From: Lactobacillus corticis | GTDB lineage: Bacteria > Bacillota > Bacilli > Lactobacillales > Lactobacillaceae | Length of the DNA: 64,000 nt | Assembly: GCF_018327645.1 (NCBI RefSeq) | Contig: NZ_BMAY01000002.1 | Location: forward strand, 124,001 to 188,000 | Direction: 5' to 3' | Part shown: piece by piece, positions 53,950-63,980 of the stretch | Layout: every line of letters begins with the position of its first letter | How positions within the stretch are numbered: position 1 is the first letter of the stretch | Program-made: the position numbers and the translations under genes | The notes under the pieces: model-generated | What the model saw: the letters and a program-made list of their open reading frames with translations, nothing else | What the model was told of the DNA's origin: nothing | The model's database searches: none

Positions 53950-55971
53950 ATGAAGGCTTTTTTAAAACAGCTTGAGCTTCCTGCTTTCTTGAAAGATTCA
54001 CGGCTAACCGTGTCGACAGTGTTAATCCTATGTCTATCACTTTTAGGGAGTATTATCGGCCTGATCATCAACCCATTCTTTGGGCTGGCGATGATGCTCA
54101 TTTTTATTTTAGCTGTCACACTTGTTATTTATGGCGTGTATATCTTGGCAGGAAATGCCAATAATTTCGCAGTTAACTTGTCCTACCGGATTAAACGGAG
54201 TGAACAAGAAGCGATGATCAAAATGCCTTTGGGAATTTTGTTATACGATGCTGATCGACAAATTCAATGGGTAAATCCATATTTGCAGCTTTACCTTAAG
54301 AGTGATGATTTGATCGGGCACACCATCAAATCAGTCGATGAGGATCTGGATCGCTTGCTTAGCGAGGCGCTGGAAGCCCAGACATCAGAGAATCATGTTA
54401 TAACTTGGGATAATCACCGTTTTGAAATGGTGGTGCAGGATGATTTGGGAGTTATCTACCTCCTGGATATTACCCGCTATGCCAAGATTGAAGATAAATA
54501 TTACGCTGAACAATTGGCAATTGGTCAAGTTTTCATCGATAATTACGATGAATTGAGCGAATCGATGCATGACCAAGATTTAACCAGTATGAGCTCGTAT
54601 ATCCAGACGACTTTGGGAAATTATGCTAAGAAATTTAATTCCTATCTCAAACGGATTGATGAAGAGCACTTTATCTGGCTAAGTCACGTTCAAGATTTAA
54701 GTCGGATGCGGAAAGACAAGTTTTCAGTGTTGGACAAGGTTCGGCAAGAAACTAGTCGCCAGAATACTCCGCTGACTTTATCAATTGGGATTGCCTACGG
54801 CAGCGATTCAATTACCGAAGTTGCTAATCAAGCCCAATCAAACTTAGATTTGGCTTTAGGCCGAGGGGGCGACCAGGTAGTATTACGGGCTCCTGGCAAA
54901 GATGCGCACTTCTACGGCGGAAAAAGCAACCCAATGGCTAAACGTACCCGGGTCCGTGCTCGGATGGTCTCACAGGCTGTCAGCGAGTTATTTAAGGATG
55001 CAGATCAAGTCTTTGTAGTGGGCCATAAGCGCCCTGATATGGACTCGATCGGCAGCGGGATTGGCATTGTCCGGATTGCCCGTCTGCATGGAGTTAAGGC
55101 TAATTTTGTTTTAGATACCAGCCAGACTAGCTATGATGTAGGACGGTTGGTTGCCCGCATGTCCAAGTCTGACAAGGACAATGATATTTTTATTAATCCG
55201 ACAGTTGCTTTGAATCAGGTAACTGACAAGTCCTTGCTAGTCATGGTTGACCACTCTAAGCATTCGATTACTTATGATCCGGAGCTATATGATCGCCTGA
55301 AGAATCGCATTATTGTCATTGACCACCACCGGCGGGGAGAAGAATTCCCGGAAAACCCTATGCTGACCTATGTTGAGCCATATGCTTCATCGGCTTGTGA
55401 GCTGGTAACAGAAATGATAGAGTATCAACAGCCTGGTGGCGGCAAGAAGATCCTGACCGACTTAGATGCTACGGCGATGTTGGCGGGGATCGTGGTTGAC
55501 TCGAAAGAATTCTCCCTGCGGACCGGTACCAGAACATTCGATGCTGCCAGTTATTTACGCTCAATTGGGGCAAATTCAACGCTTGTCAGCGACTTGCTCA
55601 AAGAAGATATTAATAGCTTCATGGAGCGAACCAGGTTGGTGGCGTCGCTTAAAATGGAACGTCCCCACATGGCAGTTATTTGTGGGGCAGACGACGAAGT
55701 GATCGATTCGGTTTTGACCGCCCAAGCAGCAGACACGGCACTAGATTTGAAAGATGTAGGTGCCAGCTTTGTAATTACGCGGCGCAGTCAAGATACTATC
55801 GGCATTTCAGCGCGGTCTATGGGCAAAATTAACGTTCAGCTGATTATGGAAAAGCTGGGCGGCGGTGGTCACTTATCTAATGCGGCAACCCAAATTAAGG
55901 GTAAGACCGTAGCTGAAGCCCATAAGTTGCTGCTGGCGGCGATTGATGAATATGAAAAAGAAAATGAATAA
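53950..55971 (+). CDS. gdpP: Cyclic-di-AMP phosphodiesterase GdpP (YybT)
   Basis: 673 residues from ATG 53950 (AAAGGATC upstream). Two membrane helices in the first 65 residues, a PAS-like haem-binding domain, a degenerate GGDEF domain ([32 protein letters not shown], no GGDEF), then DHH ([30 protein letters not shown]) and DHHA1 ending [15 protein letters not shown]. Hydrolyses c-di-AMP to pApA, controlling potassium and cell-wall balance. Followed at 17 bases by rplI. Confidence 0.96.
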   Translation: MKAFLKQLELPAFLKDSRLTVSTVLILCLSLLGSIIGLIINPFFGLAMMLIFILAVTLVIYGVYILAGNANNFAVNLSYRIKRSEQEAMIKMPLGILLYDADRQIQWVNPYLQLYLKSDDLIGHTIKSVDEDLDRLLSEALEAQTSENHVITWDNHRFEMVVQDDLGVIYLLDITRYAKIEDKYYAEQLAIGQVFIDNYDELSESMHDQDLTSMSSYIQTTLGNYAKKFNSYLKRIDEEHFIWLSHVQDLSRMRKDKFSVLDKVRQETSRQNTPLTLSIGIAYGSDSITEVANQAQSNLDLALGRGGDQVVLRAPGKDAHFYGGKSNPMAKRTRVRARMVSQAVSELFKDADQVFVVGHKRPDMDSIGSGIGIVRIARLHGVKANFVLDTSQTSYDVGRLVARMSKSDKDNDIFINPTVALNQVTDKSLLVMVDHSKHSITYDPELYDRLKNRIIVIDHHRRGEEFPENPMLTYVEPYASSACELVTEMIEYQQPGGGKKILTDLDATAMLAGIVVDSKEFSLRTGTRTFDAASYLRSIGANSTLVSDLLKEDINSFMERTRLVASLKMERPHMAVICGADDEVIDSVLTAQAADTALDLKDVGASFVITRRSQDTIGISARSMGKINVQLIMEKLGGGGHLSNAATQIKGKTVAEAHKLLLAAIDEYEKENE

Positions 55972-55988
55972 TACAAAGGAGCAGACAA

Positions 55989-56441
55989 ATGAAGGTTATT
56001 TTCACACAAGACGTTAGAGGTCGCGGTAAGCGCGGAGAAGTCAAAAATGTACCAGATGGGTATGCTAACAACTTTTTGATTAAAAGAGGTTTGGCTAAGC
56101 CAGCTACTTCCGGAAACTTAAACACTTTAAAGCGGATTGAAGCCAATGAAAAGGCAGCTTATGAAGCTGACAAGGCTGAAGCTGAAAAGATCAAGCAAAT
56201 TTTAGAAAAAGACGAAACGGTAGTTAACTTCAAGAGCAAGGCGGGAACCGATGCGCGCTTGTTTGGCTCAATTTCCAGCAAACGGATTGTTGAAGGACTG
56301 GAAGAGCAATACGGGATCAAAGTTGATAAGCGTAAGTTAGTTTTGCCAGAACCCATCAAGGCTTTGGGTTACACTAACGTCCCGGTGAAGCTGTTTAAGG
56401 GTGTCGAAGGTACAATCAAAGTACATATCGTAGAAGAATAA
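55989..56441 (+). CDS. rplI: Ribosomal protein L9
   Basis: 150 residues: N-terminal [30 protein letters not shown], long connecting helix, C-terminal globular domain. 50S subunit. AAAGGAGC before ATG; between gdpP and dnaB. Confidence 0.98.
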   Translation: MKVIFTQDVRGRGKRGEVKNVPDGYANNFLIKRGLAKPATSGNLNTLKRIEANEKAAYEADKAEAEKIKQILEKDETVVNFKSKAGTDARLFGSISSKRIVEGLEEQYGIKVDKRKLVLPEPIKALGYTNVPVKLFKGVEGTIKVHIVEE

Positions 56442-56454
56442 TTTAGGCTAAATC

Positions 56455-57840
56455 ATGGACAACATTGTTTCACAACAAGTACCGCACGACTCGGATGCAG
56501 AAAAAGCCGTCCTGGGGGCAATTTTTATTGATCCTAAAGTAATTGCTGATGCGGAAGGTGAGGTTGCTCCTGAAGATTTTTATACGCGTGCAAATCAGCT
56601 CATCTTCCAAGCGATGCTTGATTTGGCCGATGATGAAAAGGGCATCGACTTATTAACCTTACAAAATTTATTAAAAGAACGGAATCAACTGGAAGATATA
56701 GGCGGTATTGCTTATGTTGCAGAATTAGCAGTTGCTACGCCAACTCCGACTCACGTTGTCTACTATGCTAAAATTGTCCATCAAAAGGCCCTTTTGCGCC
56801 GGCTAATCGGTGCGAGCCAGAATATCATTTCTGCTGCAATGGAAGGGTCAGATGACGTTACCGATATTTTAGACAATGCCGAAACACAGATCATGAATGT
56901 TTCTTCTGACAGCAGCACGGCTGGCTTTAGGAAAATTTCTGATTTGGTGGGCAACGTCGTCAAAGAAATTGGTAAGGCAGCTGAACAGGATAAGACGGTT
57001 ACGGGGTTGCCAACCGGCTTTGAGGGACTAGATCATTTGACAACTGGTTTCCATGATGATGAATTGATTATTTTAGCTGCTCGTCCAGGTGTTGGGAAAA
57101 CTGCCTTTGCCTTAAACATCGCACAATATGTGGGATTGCATACTGATAAATCAGCGGCAATGTTTTCGCTAGAAATGAGTGGGGAGCAATTGGTGCAAAG
57201 AATGATTGCTTCTGAAGGTTTGATTGACTCGCAGCATTTGCGGACCGGACAACTTGATGAAGGCGAGTGGCAAAAACTGCTTGCAGCTGGCGAATCTTTA
57301 GGTAGGGCTGATATTTATATTGATGATACTGCCGGGATTAAGATGAGCGAGCTGCGGGCGAGAGCTCGGCGTTTGGCTAAAGAAGATAAAAATTTGGGCT
57401 TGATCATTATCGACTATTTGCAGCTGATCGAAGGACCAAGATCTGAATCACGCCAACAAGAAGTTTCCGCAATTTCTCGGCAATTGAAAAAGTTAGCTAA
57501 AGAGCTGCATCTGCCAGTTATTGCCCTCTCGCAGTTGTCACGGTCGGTTGAACAACGGCAAGACCGGCGACCAATTTTAAGTGACTTGCGGGAATCAGGT
57601 TCAATTGAACAGGATGCCGATATTGTTAGTTTCTTGTATCGGGATGACTATTACCGAGATGAAGAGGGCGATGGCGATGATCAAAAAGCGCCTGAGCCAG
57701 GGGAAGACGATAATGGCGAGGTTGAGGTTATCGTTGAAAAGAACCGTTCAGGTAGCCGAGGCACCGTTAAATTGATGTTTTCCAAGCCGTACAACCGTTT
57801 TTCAAATTTGGATACGCATCACGATCCTGCGGATGCATAA
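56455..57840 (+). CDS. dnaB: Replicative DNA helicase DnaB
   Basis: 461 residues. N-terminal primase-interacting domain (PHDSDAEKAVLGAIF), RecA-like domain with Walker A AARPGVGKTAFALN, Walker B LGLIIIDYLQLI, SRSVEQRQDRRPILSDLRESGSIEQDAD and the arginine finger region. A small acidic insertion (EEGDGDDQKAPEPGEDDNGEVE-like) near residue 405 is somewhat longer than in many homologues. Last gene of the rightward replication block. Confidence 0.97.
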   Translation: MDNIVSQQVPHDSDAEKAVLGAIFIDPKVIADAEGEVAPEDFYTRANQLIFQAMLDLADDEKGIDLLTLQNLLKERNQLEDIGGIAYVAELAVATPTPTHVVYYAKIVHQKALLRRLIGASQNIISAAMEGSDDVTDILDNAETQIMNVSSDSSTAGFRKISDLVGNVVKEIGKAAEQDKTVTGLPTGFEGLDHLTTGFHDDELIILAARPGVGKTAFALNIAQYVGLHTDKSAAMFSLEMSGEQLVQRMIASEGLIDSQHLRTGQLDEGEWQKLLAAGESLGRADIYIDDTAGIKMSELRARARRLAKEDKNLGLIIIDYLQLIEGPRSESRQQEVSAISRQLKKLAKELHLPVIALSQLSRSVEQRQDRRPILSDLRESGSIEQDADIVSFLYRDDYYRDEEGDGDDQKAPEPGEDDNGEVEVIVEKNRSGSRGTVKLMFSKPYNRFSNLDTHHDPADA

Positions 57841-57842
57841 TG

Positions 57843-57876
57843 AAAGGTCTGTCAATTGGCAGGCCTTTTATTTTGG
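57843..57876 (+). terminator. Terminator of dnaB
   Basis: AAAGGTCTG / CAGGCCTTT (one mismatch), followed by TATTTTGG. Confidence 0.7.
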
Positions 57877-57883
57877 TATTTTT

Positions 57884-57922
57884 ATGAAAGCCTTTACATA
57901 TAGACGGACTGTTAAGTATAAT
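57884..57922 (+). promoter_or_regulatory. Promoter of the ROK kinase gene with cre-like site
   Basis: TTTACA (57893-57898), 18 bases, TATAAT (57917-57922). ATGAAAGCCTTTACA (57884-57898) matches the cre consensus except one central base and overlaps the -35. Confidence 0.6.
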
Positions 57923-57962
57923 AAAACACAGAGACTTTAAGCTGAGAGTGAGGCAGAAGAAG

Positions 57963-58835
57963 ATGGCAGAAAAGTTATATGGCAGTATAGAAGCTGGTGG
58001 GACTAAGTTTATCGTAGCTGTTGCCGGAGAAGATGATCAAGTTACCGCGCAAGAGCGGGTAAAAACTGAAGATCCGCAAACTACTGTGGCCAATTGCGTC
58101 AAGTTTTTTAAGCAATATGATCTAGCAGGATTGGGAATTGGCACCTTTGGACCAATTGATATCAACCCTAATTCGCCAACTTTTGGCTACATCAAAAAGA
58201 CCCCAAAGCCTGGTTGGAGCAACTTTGACCTGCAGGGTGAATTTGAACGGCAATTGCAGGTACCGGTCAAGATGACCACGGATGTAAATGCATCAGTCTA
58301 TGGCGAATATATTGCTCGTGGCCGCCGAAATGATCAGACCTTGTTCTATGTAACGATTGGCACCGGTATTGGTGGAGGGATGCTGCAAGCTGGCAAGTTT
58401 ATCGGCTTGAACAACCATCCAGAATTGGGACACATGACAGCTCGTAAGCATCCTGATGATGACTATGCCGGCGGGTGTCCATTCCATGGGGATCGCTGTT
58501 TTGAAGGCCTGGCAGCTGGCCCTACATTAGAAGGGCGAACTGGAATTGCAGGCGAAAAACTCCCACGCGACCATCAAGTATTTAAGTTCATTCGTTACTA
58601 CGTTGCGCAGCTTTTATTTGATGTTTACCTAACTACGAGAGCAGATGTTTTAATTGTGGGCGGATCAGTTTTAAACGAAGCAGATATGCCAGAAGTTCGG
58701 CGCGATTTTGCGGAACTGATGAACGGCTACCTAGACGTGCCCGACTTAGAGCAATTAATTGTGCGGCCAGCAGTTGCAGATAACGGCTCAGCTACCTTAG
58801 GTGATTTTGAACTAGCAAAATTAGCTGCTAAATAA
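57963..58835 (+). CDS. ROK-family sugar kinase (fructokinase-like)
   Basis: 290 residues from ATG 57963. ATP-binding YGSIEAGGTKFIVAV, GIGTFGPIDI, TIGTGIGGGML, and the zinc-type CPFHGDRCFEGLAAGP (C-x2-H-x4-C), which is the form found in fructokinases of the ScrK/GmuE group: the PFHGDCLEGLASGPA-like block. Phosphorylates fructose (or mannose) at C6. Alone in its transcript with a cre-like site overlapping the promoter. Exact sugar is inferred. Confidence 0.9.
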   Translation: MAEKLYGSIEAGGTKFIVAVAGEDDQVTAQERVKTEDPQTTVANCVKFFKQYDLAGLGIGTFGPIDINPNSPTFGYIKKTPKPGWSNFDLQGEFERQLQVPVKMTTDVNASVYGEYIARGRRNDQTLFYVTIGTGIGGGMLQAGKFIGLNNHPELGHMTARKHPDDDYAGGCPFHGDRCFEGLAAGPTLEGRTGIAGEKLPRDHQVFKFIRYYVAQLLFDVYLTTRADVLIVGGSVLNEADMPEVRRDFAELMNGYLDVPDLEQLIVRPAVADNGSATLGDFELAKLAAK

Positions 58836-58880
58836 TGTCAGAAGTCAAAGTAAAGATAAGAAAAATAAACAACACACAAA

Positions 58881-58923
58881 ACGGAGCAAAATAGCAATCG
58901 GCTATCTTGCTCCGTCTTTTTTG
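58881..58923. terminator. Bidirectional terminator between ROK kinase and DUF2974 genes
   Basis: ACGGAGCAA and ATAGC pair with GCTAT and TTGCTCCGT; T6 follows on the plus strand. Confidence 0.9.
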
Positions 58924-58935
58924 TTTCATGTGAAA

Positions 58936-60123
58936 CTATTTTTTCTTAGGCGCCGGCAGTTGCTTTTGGGCATACTTGGGATCATAGAATTCGAAGAAAA
59001 CCGGTGCCTTCTTGGAATCATTGCTCTTGGGATATCTATCAAAAAGCGAATTGCCAAAAGGAGCAATATTTTTACGGTAGCTCTCCCAAATATCGCCAAA
59101 CATTGCTAATAAGACTTGGCGTACTTCTGGATCCATCGACATCAGAATGCGACTAAACCGATATGTACCTGTAAGCTTGCCGCCAAACTGGTTTACATCC
59201 TTGATATTATAGTTCTCAAAGGTGTCGAACATCGATGGAAAAACTTCGCTGCGTTTAGCCACAGGAATTGTGTGATTGAAGTGAATCAAAGCATGGCGCA
59301 GCATTCTAGCAGTTGGCGATAAGCCTTCCGCCAGCACAAAGCTATCGCGGCCAACGCTCCACCGACGTGGATCATGTTGCTGGTGAAAAGGCACGGTACA
59401 CTTAACCACTAGGGTTCGTTCTGGATGGTCAAGCATGGTCCCGATTGTTGAAGATTCAGGAATGTAAGTCTTCATTTTTGGCATGGCCCGTTGAAAACTA
59501 GGGGAGCTGGCAACCTGATAGTAGAAGCCCGGCCCGTCAAAATTGTAAGCCCGAATAACGCGGTCTTGGATTTCAGGAATAACCACGCTTAGCGCATAAC
59601 AGGCGAAATTGCCGCCCTTACTGTGCCCGGTCAGATAGATGCGGTCATTAGGAAAACGGGCAGCGATGTCTTTTAAGTAAGAGGCTGCAACATCCTGTCC
59701 ATAAACTTCTGGCATGTAGTTCATATTAAAATCTTCATTCCAGCCAATCATCGTGCTGTCTGTCCCACGATAGGTGATTAGGATGGTGCTAGAATCAATC
59801 CGAAAAGTTGCCGCATTAAATTGCAAGGGCACGGGATCTTTTTCCATGCGGTTGGTCCAGTCTAATATTTTTACCTCGCCAAACCGGGGAGATTGTGGCA
59901 AGAGCAGGATTTCTGTGGCTGTTTCACCATGCATCTGCACTTGGAAAGAAGGCAATTTGGCAAGCTTGCTCGCAGCTTCACCAAGCGTATGGCCTACGGC
60001 AGTATGGTCAATTGGTAAATATGAAATGCTGGCAAATAACGATGCATCAACGCTGTTAAGCGGATGGATCGAGTCAAATGGCAAATCGCCCCGCCAGCGT
60101 AAGTAATCAAGAGATGTCGACAT
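58936..60123 (-). CDS. DUF2974 (Mbeg1-like) alpha/beta-hydrolase
   Basis: 395 residues. Begins SLDYLRWRGDLPFDSIHPLNSVD, the family N-terminus, and has lipase-like ITYRGTDSTMIGWNEDF and the nucleophile elbow YLTGHSKGGNFACYAL with Ser. A C-terminal region of about 120 residues beyond the hydrolase fold ends in a basic QLPAPKKK tail. No signal peptide. Function of DUF2974 is not established; it is presumed to be a cytoplasmic esterase. AGGAGGAGC precedes ATG. Confidence 0.85.
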   Translation of the reverse strand: MSTSLDYLRWRGDLPFDSIHPLNSVDASLFASISYLPIDHTAVGHTLGEAASKLAKLPSFQVQMHGETATEILLLPQSPRFGEVKILDWTNRMEKDPVPLQFNAATFRIDSSTILITYRGTDSTMIGWNEDFNMNYMPEVYGQDVAASYLKDIAARFPNDRIYLTGHSKGGNFACYALSVVIPEIQDRVIRAYNFDGPGFYYQVASSPSFQRAMPKMKTYIPESSTIGTMLDHPERTLVVKCTVPFHQQHDPRRWSVGRDSFVLAEGLSPTARMLRHALIHFNHTIPVAKRSEVFPSMFDTFENYNIKDVNQFGGKLTGTYRFSRILMSMDPEVRQVLLAMFGDIWESYRKNIAPFGNSLFDRYPKSNDSKKAPVFFEFYDPKYAQKQLPAPKKK

Positions 60124-60246
60124 AATGGTTCAAAGCTCCTCCTTTCAACTATCGATGTATATTTATTATTCTAACAGTTATAGATTCAAAGAGAGTCAAA
60201 AAATAGCAAAAAGCTTGTTAAAACCTTTACAATCGTTTTATTTGTA

Positions 60247-60297
60247 TTTCTAAAAAAACGTGTGCATAATATACTTATAGAAATGTAAGCGCTAACT
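60247..60297 (+). promoter_or_regulatory. PEP synthase promoter with full-consensus cre site
   Basis: TTGTAT-like -35 and CATAAT -10 with 17-base spacer end about 60276; cre site ATGTAAGCGCTAACT (60283-60297) fits WTGNAANCGNWNNCW at every position, right at the start of the transcript, where CcpA would block elongation. Confidence 0.75.
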
Positions 60298-60322
60298 TAT
60301 TTTTGGAAAGAAGTGTTAGGAT

Positions 60323-62758
60323 ATGACCCAAAATAATAGCACAGTACAAGTTGTTGATGTAAATAAAGCCAAAGATCAAGCTTATATTTTATGGTTTGAC
60401 GAATTGAAGCGTGAAGACGTAGCGCTGGTTGGCGGAAAGTCCTCCTCTTTAGGTGAACTGACTTCCGGCACTAACGTTCCCGTACCTTATGGCTTTGCGA
60501 CGACAGCAGCCGCTTACCGACACTTTATGGCCGTAACTGGCTGTAATACCAAGGTTAATGCCTTGCTTGCCAGTTTAAAGGATCCCGAGAATTCAGATGA
60601 ACTTCATCGCATCTGCAGCCAAATTCGAAAGATCATTGTTAATGCCAAGATGCCAGAAGACTTAGCTAGCCAAATTGAAGCCGGCTACAATAACCTGGCT
60701 AAAAAGATGGGCGAGAATGAACCGTTTGTTGCAGTTCGCTCCAGCGCTACGGCAGAAGACTTGCCAGATGCTTCCTTTGCTGGCCAGCAAGATACTTATC
60801 TAAACGTTCATGGCAGAAGCGAAGTCGTTAAGAAAGTTCAAGAATGCTACGCTTCATTGTTTACCGACCGGGCAACTTATTACCGGATTAAGCAGAACTT
60901 CCCGCAAGAAAAAGTAGCTCTTTCAGCAGCTATTCAAATGATGGCCTTCTCTAAGGCTGCCGGGGTGATGTTTACCGTTAATGTCGCTACTGGTGACGAC
61001 AGCAAGGTCATGATTGAAGGATCATGGGGCTTAGGCGAATATATCGTTCAAGGTACCGTAACGCCAGACAACTACGTAGTCGACAAGTCCAGCATGACTA
61101 TCAGCGACAAGACCATTACCAAGAAAAACATTGAATTGACTCGTCTTCCAGGCGGTGGGGTAGAACAGAAGAATGTTCCAGCTGAGATGGTAGACAAGCC
61201 GGTTTTGACCGATGAACAAGTCATTGAGCTTGCTGGCTATGCAAAGCAAATTGAAAAGCACTATGGCTGTTACATGGACATGGAATGGTCACTGGATCAA
61301 AACAATAAATTATGGTTGGTGCAAGCTCGTCCAGAAACCGTTTGGTCACAAAAGAAGAAGAACGGTGACAAGCCGACAGCTGCAGCTGCAAGCAGTACTA
61401 GCAGCGAGAATAAAGTTTTGGTAAGAGGTTTGCCAGCCAGCCCAGGCATTGCCAGCGGCAAAGTTCACGTAATTGATGACCCTAAAGACATTGATCAATT
61501 CAAGCAGGGCGAAATTTTGGTAACCCTGATGACTTCGCCAGACTGGGTACCAGCCATGAAGAAGGCTGCAGCCATCATTACCAACAACGGCGGTATGACT
61601 TGCCACGCAGCTATTGTTTCACGTGAAATGCAAATTCCATGTATCGTGGGGACTAGCAGCCGCGGGGCAAGCGCTACTAAGATTCTGAAGACGGGACAAG
61701 ATGTCACTGTTGATGCCAAGAACGGTGTTGTTTATGACGGGATTGTCGAAGAAATCGTGCACCCGCACAAGGACAATGAAGCTCCAGCTGCTACAGCCGT
61801 GGCAGCTGAATACTTCCCGCCAACAGCCACCAAGGTCATGATGAACTTGGGAGACCCCGACTTGGCAGAACGCTATTCTAAGCTTCCTGCCGATGGAATC
61901 GGCTTAATGCGGGAAGAGTTCTTGTGGACTACTTACATCCATCAGCATCCGCTATACTTGATTGAAACTGGTCATCCAGAGCGAGTAGTTAACGAACTCG
62001 CAAACGGGATCAGCAAGGTAGCCCGGGCGATGGCACCACGTCCAGTAGTTCTGCGGTTCTCAGACTTCAAGTCAGGAGAATACCGGAACTTAAAGGGCGG
62101 GGAAAAGTATGAACCACATGAACCAGCCGACCTGCTTGGCTGGCGTGGGGCATCCAGATATTATGACCCTAAGTACATCAATGCCTTTAAACTCGAATTG
62201 AAGGCTGTTAAGAAGGTAAGAGACGAGTACGGCTTGACTAACCTTAACGTCATGATTCCGTTCTGCAGAACGACTGATGAGGCTCGCAAAGTCATTAACA
62301 TCATGAGAGATGAAGGACTTGAACGCAGCGAAGACTTTAAGGTTTACATGATGGCTGAAATTCCATCAAACATCATCTTAGCCGACAAGTTCAACCAATA
62401 CATTGACGGCTACTCGATCGGTTCAAACGACTTGACGATGCTTATTTTGGGCTGTGACCGCAACAACGATACGGTATCGCGGCTGTTTGATGAACGCAAC
62501 TTGGCAGTTAAGCGGGCAATTCGCCACTTAATTAAAGTTGCTCATAAAGATGGCAAGACCGTTTCAATCTGTGGTCAAGCTCCATCTGAATACCCAGAAT
62601 TTACCGAGTTCTTGGTTCGTTCAGGTATCGACTATGTTTCTGTTAACCCAGACATGGTCAAGGAAACTAAGCGGAATGTTGCCCACTATGAACAGCGGAT
62701 TTTGCTCGACCAGGCTACTGGCTTAGGCAGACAAGACCCAGAAGACTACGAATGGTAG
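60323..62758 (+). CDS. ppsA: Phosphoenolpyruvate synthase
   Basis: 811 residues, the length of PpsA. Converts pyruvate, ATP and water to PEP, AMP and phosphate, the gluconeogenic step. N-terminal PPDK_N ATP-grasp (VGGKSSSLGEL, AVRSSATAEDLPDASFAGQQDT), phosphohistidine domain GGMTCHAAIVSREMQIPCIVGT with the catalytic His, and PEP-binding barrel (GLMREEFLW, GSNDLTMLILGCDRNN, ISICGQAPSEYP-like). Repression by CcpA is predicted from the cre site upstream, which is sensible for a gluconeogenic enzyme. Confidence 0.95.
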   Translation: MTQNNSTVQVVDVNKAKDQAYILWFDELKREDVALVGGKSSSLGELTSGTNVPVPYGFATTAAAYRHFMAVTGCNTKVNALLASLKDPENSDELHRICSQIRKIIVNAKMPEDLASQIEAGYNNLAKKMGENEPFVAVRSSATAEDLPDASFAGQQDTYLNVHGRSEVVKKVQECYASLFTDRATYYRIKQNFPQEKVALSAAIQMMAFSKAAGVMFTVNVATGDDSKVMIEGSWGLGEYIVQGTVTPDNYVVDKSSMTISDKTITKKNIELTRLPGGGVEQKNVPAEMVDKPVLTDEQVIELAGYAKQIEKHYGCYMDMEWSLDQNNKLWLVQARPETVWSQKKKNGDKPTAAAASSTSSENKVLVRGLPASPGIASGKVHVIDDPKDIDQFKQGEILVTLMTSPDWVPAMKKAAAIITNNGGMTCHAAIVSREMQIPCIVGTSSRGASATKILKTGQDVTVDAKNGVVYDGIVEEIVHPHKDNEAPAATAVAAEYFPPTATKVMMNLGDPDLAERYSKLPADGIGLMREEFLWTTYIHQHPLYLIETGHPERVVNELANGISKVARAMAPRPVVLRFSDFKSGEYRNLKGGEKYEPHEPADLLGWRGASRYYDPKYINAFKLELKAVKKVRDEYGLTNLNVMIPFCRTTDEARKVINIMRDEGLERSEDFKVYMMAEIPSNIILADKFNQYIDGYSIGSNDLTMLILGCDRNNDTVSRLFDERNLAVKRAIRHLIKVAHKDGKTVSICGQAPSEYPEFTEFLVRSGIDYVSVNPDMVKETKRNVAHYEQRILLDQATGLGRQDPEDYEW

Positions 62759-62808
62759 GCAATAAGGATTTTCAAAACTCATGATTTTGTTCCTAGATTT
62801 TAGGACGA

Positions 62809-62842
62809 AAAAGGGCTGCTCCAAGTGGAGCAGCCTTTTTTC
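62809..62842. terminator. Terminator between ppsA and mgtC-like gene
   Basis: AAAAGGGCTGCTCC pairs with GGAGCAGCCTTTT across AAGT; T-run on the plus side. Confidence 0.9.
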
Positions 62843-62856
62843 GCTTTTTATGTCAA

Positions 62857-63555
62857 TTACATTCCCCCGCGGGTGTAAGAAATCCGTTTGATATCTGGAT
62901 ATTTCCGCAGAGCCATAATAATTTCGTTTTCATCCTTCTTGTTGTTAATGACACCATCGGCATTAAAGATAATTTTTTCGTCACTCACATCAAGAATTTT
63001 TACTGAGATTGACTCAACTTCATTCTCCTGCAGCTCTTCCTGAATCTTAGAAAGAACATGCGGTTTATTCACGGCTTCAATCTGAATATTAAACCGAACC
63101 CGTCTGATAATTACATCCATCAAATTATCATGGAAGATTCGTTGAATAAAGAAGAGGAAGAGAGTGGCCATAATCCCGATGGCGTACATTCCGGCACCAA
63201 TGGCCGTACCAATCGCAGCAGTTGCCCAAACCCCAGCAGCGGTTGTCAAACCAGAGATCTGTTCTCGGCGAACGAGGATTGTACCAGCGCCGATAAAGGA
63301 AATACCAGTAACGATTTGCGCGGCAATTCTGGATGGGTCCAGAGCAATATTATCCATTTTCAAAATATCGTAAAAACCATATTTTGATACGATCATAAAC
63401 AGCGCAGAGGCGATGGCGACTACGATGTGGGTCCGGACACCGGCACTCTTACGTTGAATGGCCCGCTCGTAACCGATTAGCGCCCCACAAATCGCCGCGA
63501 TAACGATCCGAGCCAACCAATCGAGTTGAATTAGCCAATTACTTGCAGTTACCAT
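62857..63555 (-). CDS. MgtC/SapB family membrane protein
   Basis: 232 residues. First 140 residues have four to five membrane segments with ICGALIGYERAIQRKSAGVRTHIVV, the family N-terminal signature, and GAGTILV. The C-terminal ~90 residues form a cytoplasmic ACT-like domain (IQEELQENEVESISVKILDVS). Family members affect magnesium homeostasis or membrane potential; function in lactobacilli is unproven. Confidence 0.88.
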   Translation of the reverse strand: MVTASNWLIQLDWLARIVIAAICGALIGYERAIQRKSAGVRTHIVVAIASALFMIVSKYGFYDILKMDNIALDPSRIAAQIVTGISFIGAGTILVRREQISGLTTAAGVWATAAIGTAIGAGMYAIGIMATLFLFFIQRIFHDNLMDVIIRRVRFNIQIEAVNKPHVLSKIQEELQENEVESISVKILDVSDEKIIFNADGVINNKKDENEIIMALRKYPDIKRISYTRGGM

Positions 63556-63665
63556 GTAATCACGCTTTCTATTAAAGTTATAAAAATGATCCTGTGTACT
63601 ATTGTACTGCTTTTACGGAATTTTGATTGGCTGGGAGACTTTTTTGAAAAAAAATCAAATTATAC

Positions 63666-63694
63666 TTGCACTCTTATCTCGTATCATGTATTAT
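63666..63694 (+). promoter_or_regulatory. Promoter of the tRNA gene
   Basis: TTGCAC, 17-base spacer, TATTAT, ending 24 bases before the tRNA. Confidence 0.65.
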
Positions 63695-63718
63695 TATTTA
63701 TGTTGTTGAGATCACAAC

Positions 63719-63791
63719 GCTGACTTAGCTCAGTTGGCAGAGCACCTCACTAGTAATGAGGAGGTCGAAGGTTCGAACCCTTTAGTCAGCA
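63719..63791 (+). tRNA. tRNA-Thr (anticodon AGT)
   Basis: Full cloverleaf: acceptor GCTGACT/AGTCAGC plus discriminator A, D arm GCTC...GAGC, anticodon stem CCTCA/TGAGG with loop CTAGTAA giving AGT, T arm GAAGG-TTCGAAC-CCTTT. CCA is not encoded. An A at position 34 for threonine is less usual than TGT or GGT. Confidence 0.93.
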
Positions 63792-63954
63792 TTTAAAAGA
63801 ATTATCAAGTTTGATTGGCCTTTATTTATCAACGTTTTACGAAGATGAATGAAGGTTGATTTTTTTGCGTAAAAGTAATTTTGGCACATGATTTGGAACA
63901 CAAATTAAAGTATGTTCCACGAAGTAATTTTTTGAGCAGAATAAGAGTTGATAT

Positions 63955-63980
63955 GGCGGGCTTAAAGCCTGCTTTTTTGA
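63955..63980 (+). terminator. Terminator downstream of the tRNA
   Basis: GCGGGCT / AGCCTGC stem (one G-T pair), short TA loop, six T. Between tRNA and this point no ORF is evident. Confidence 0.7.
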
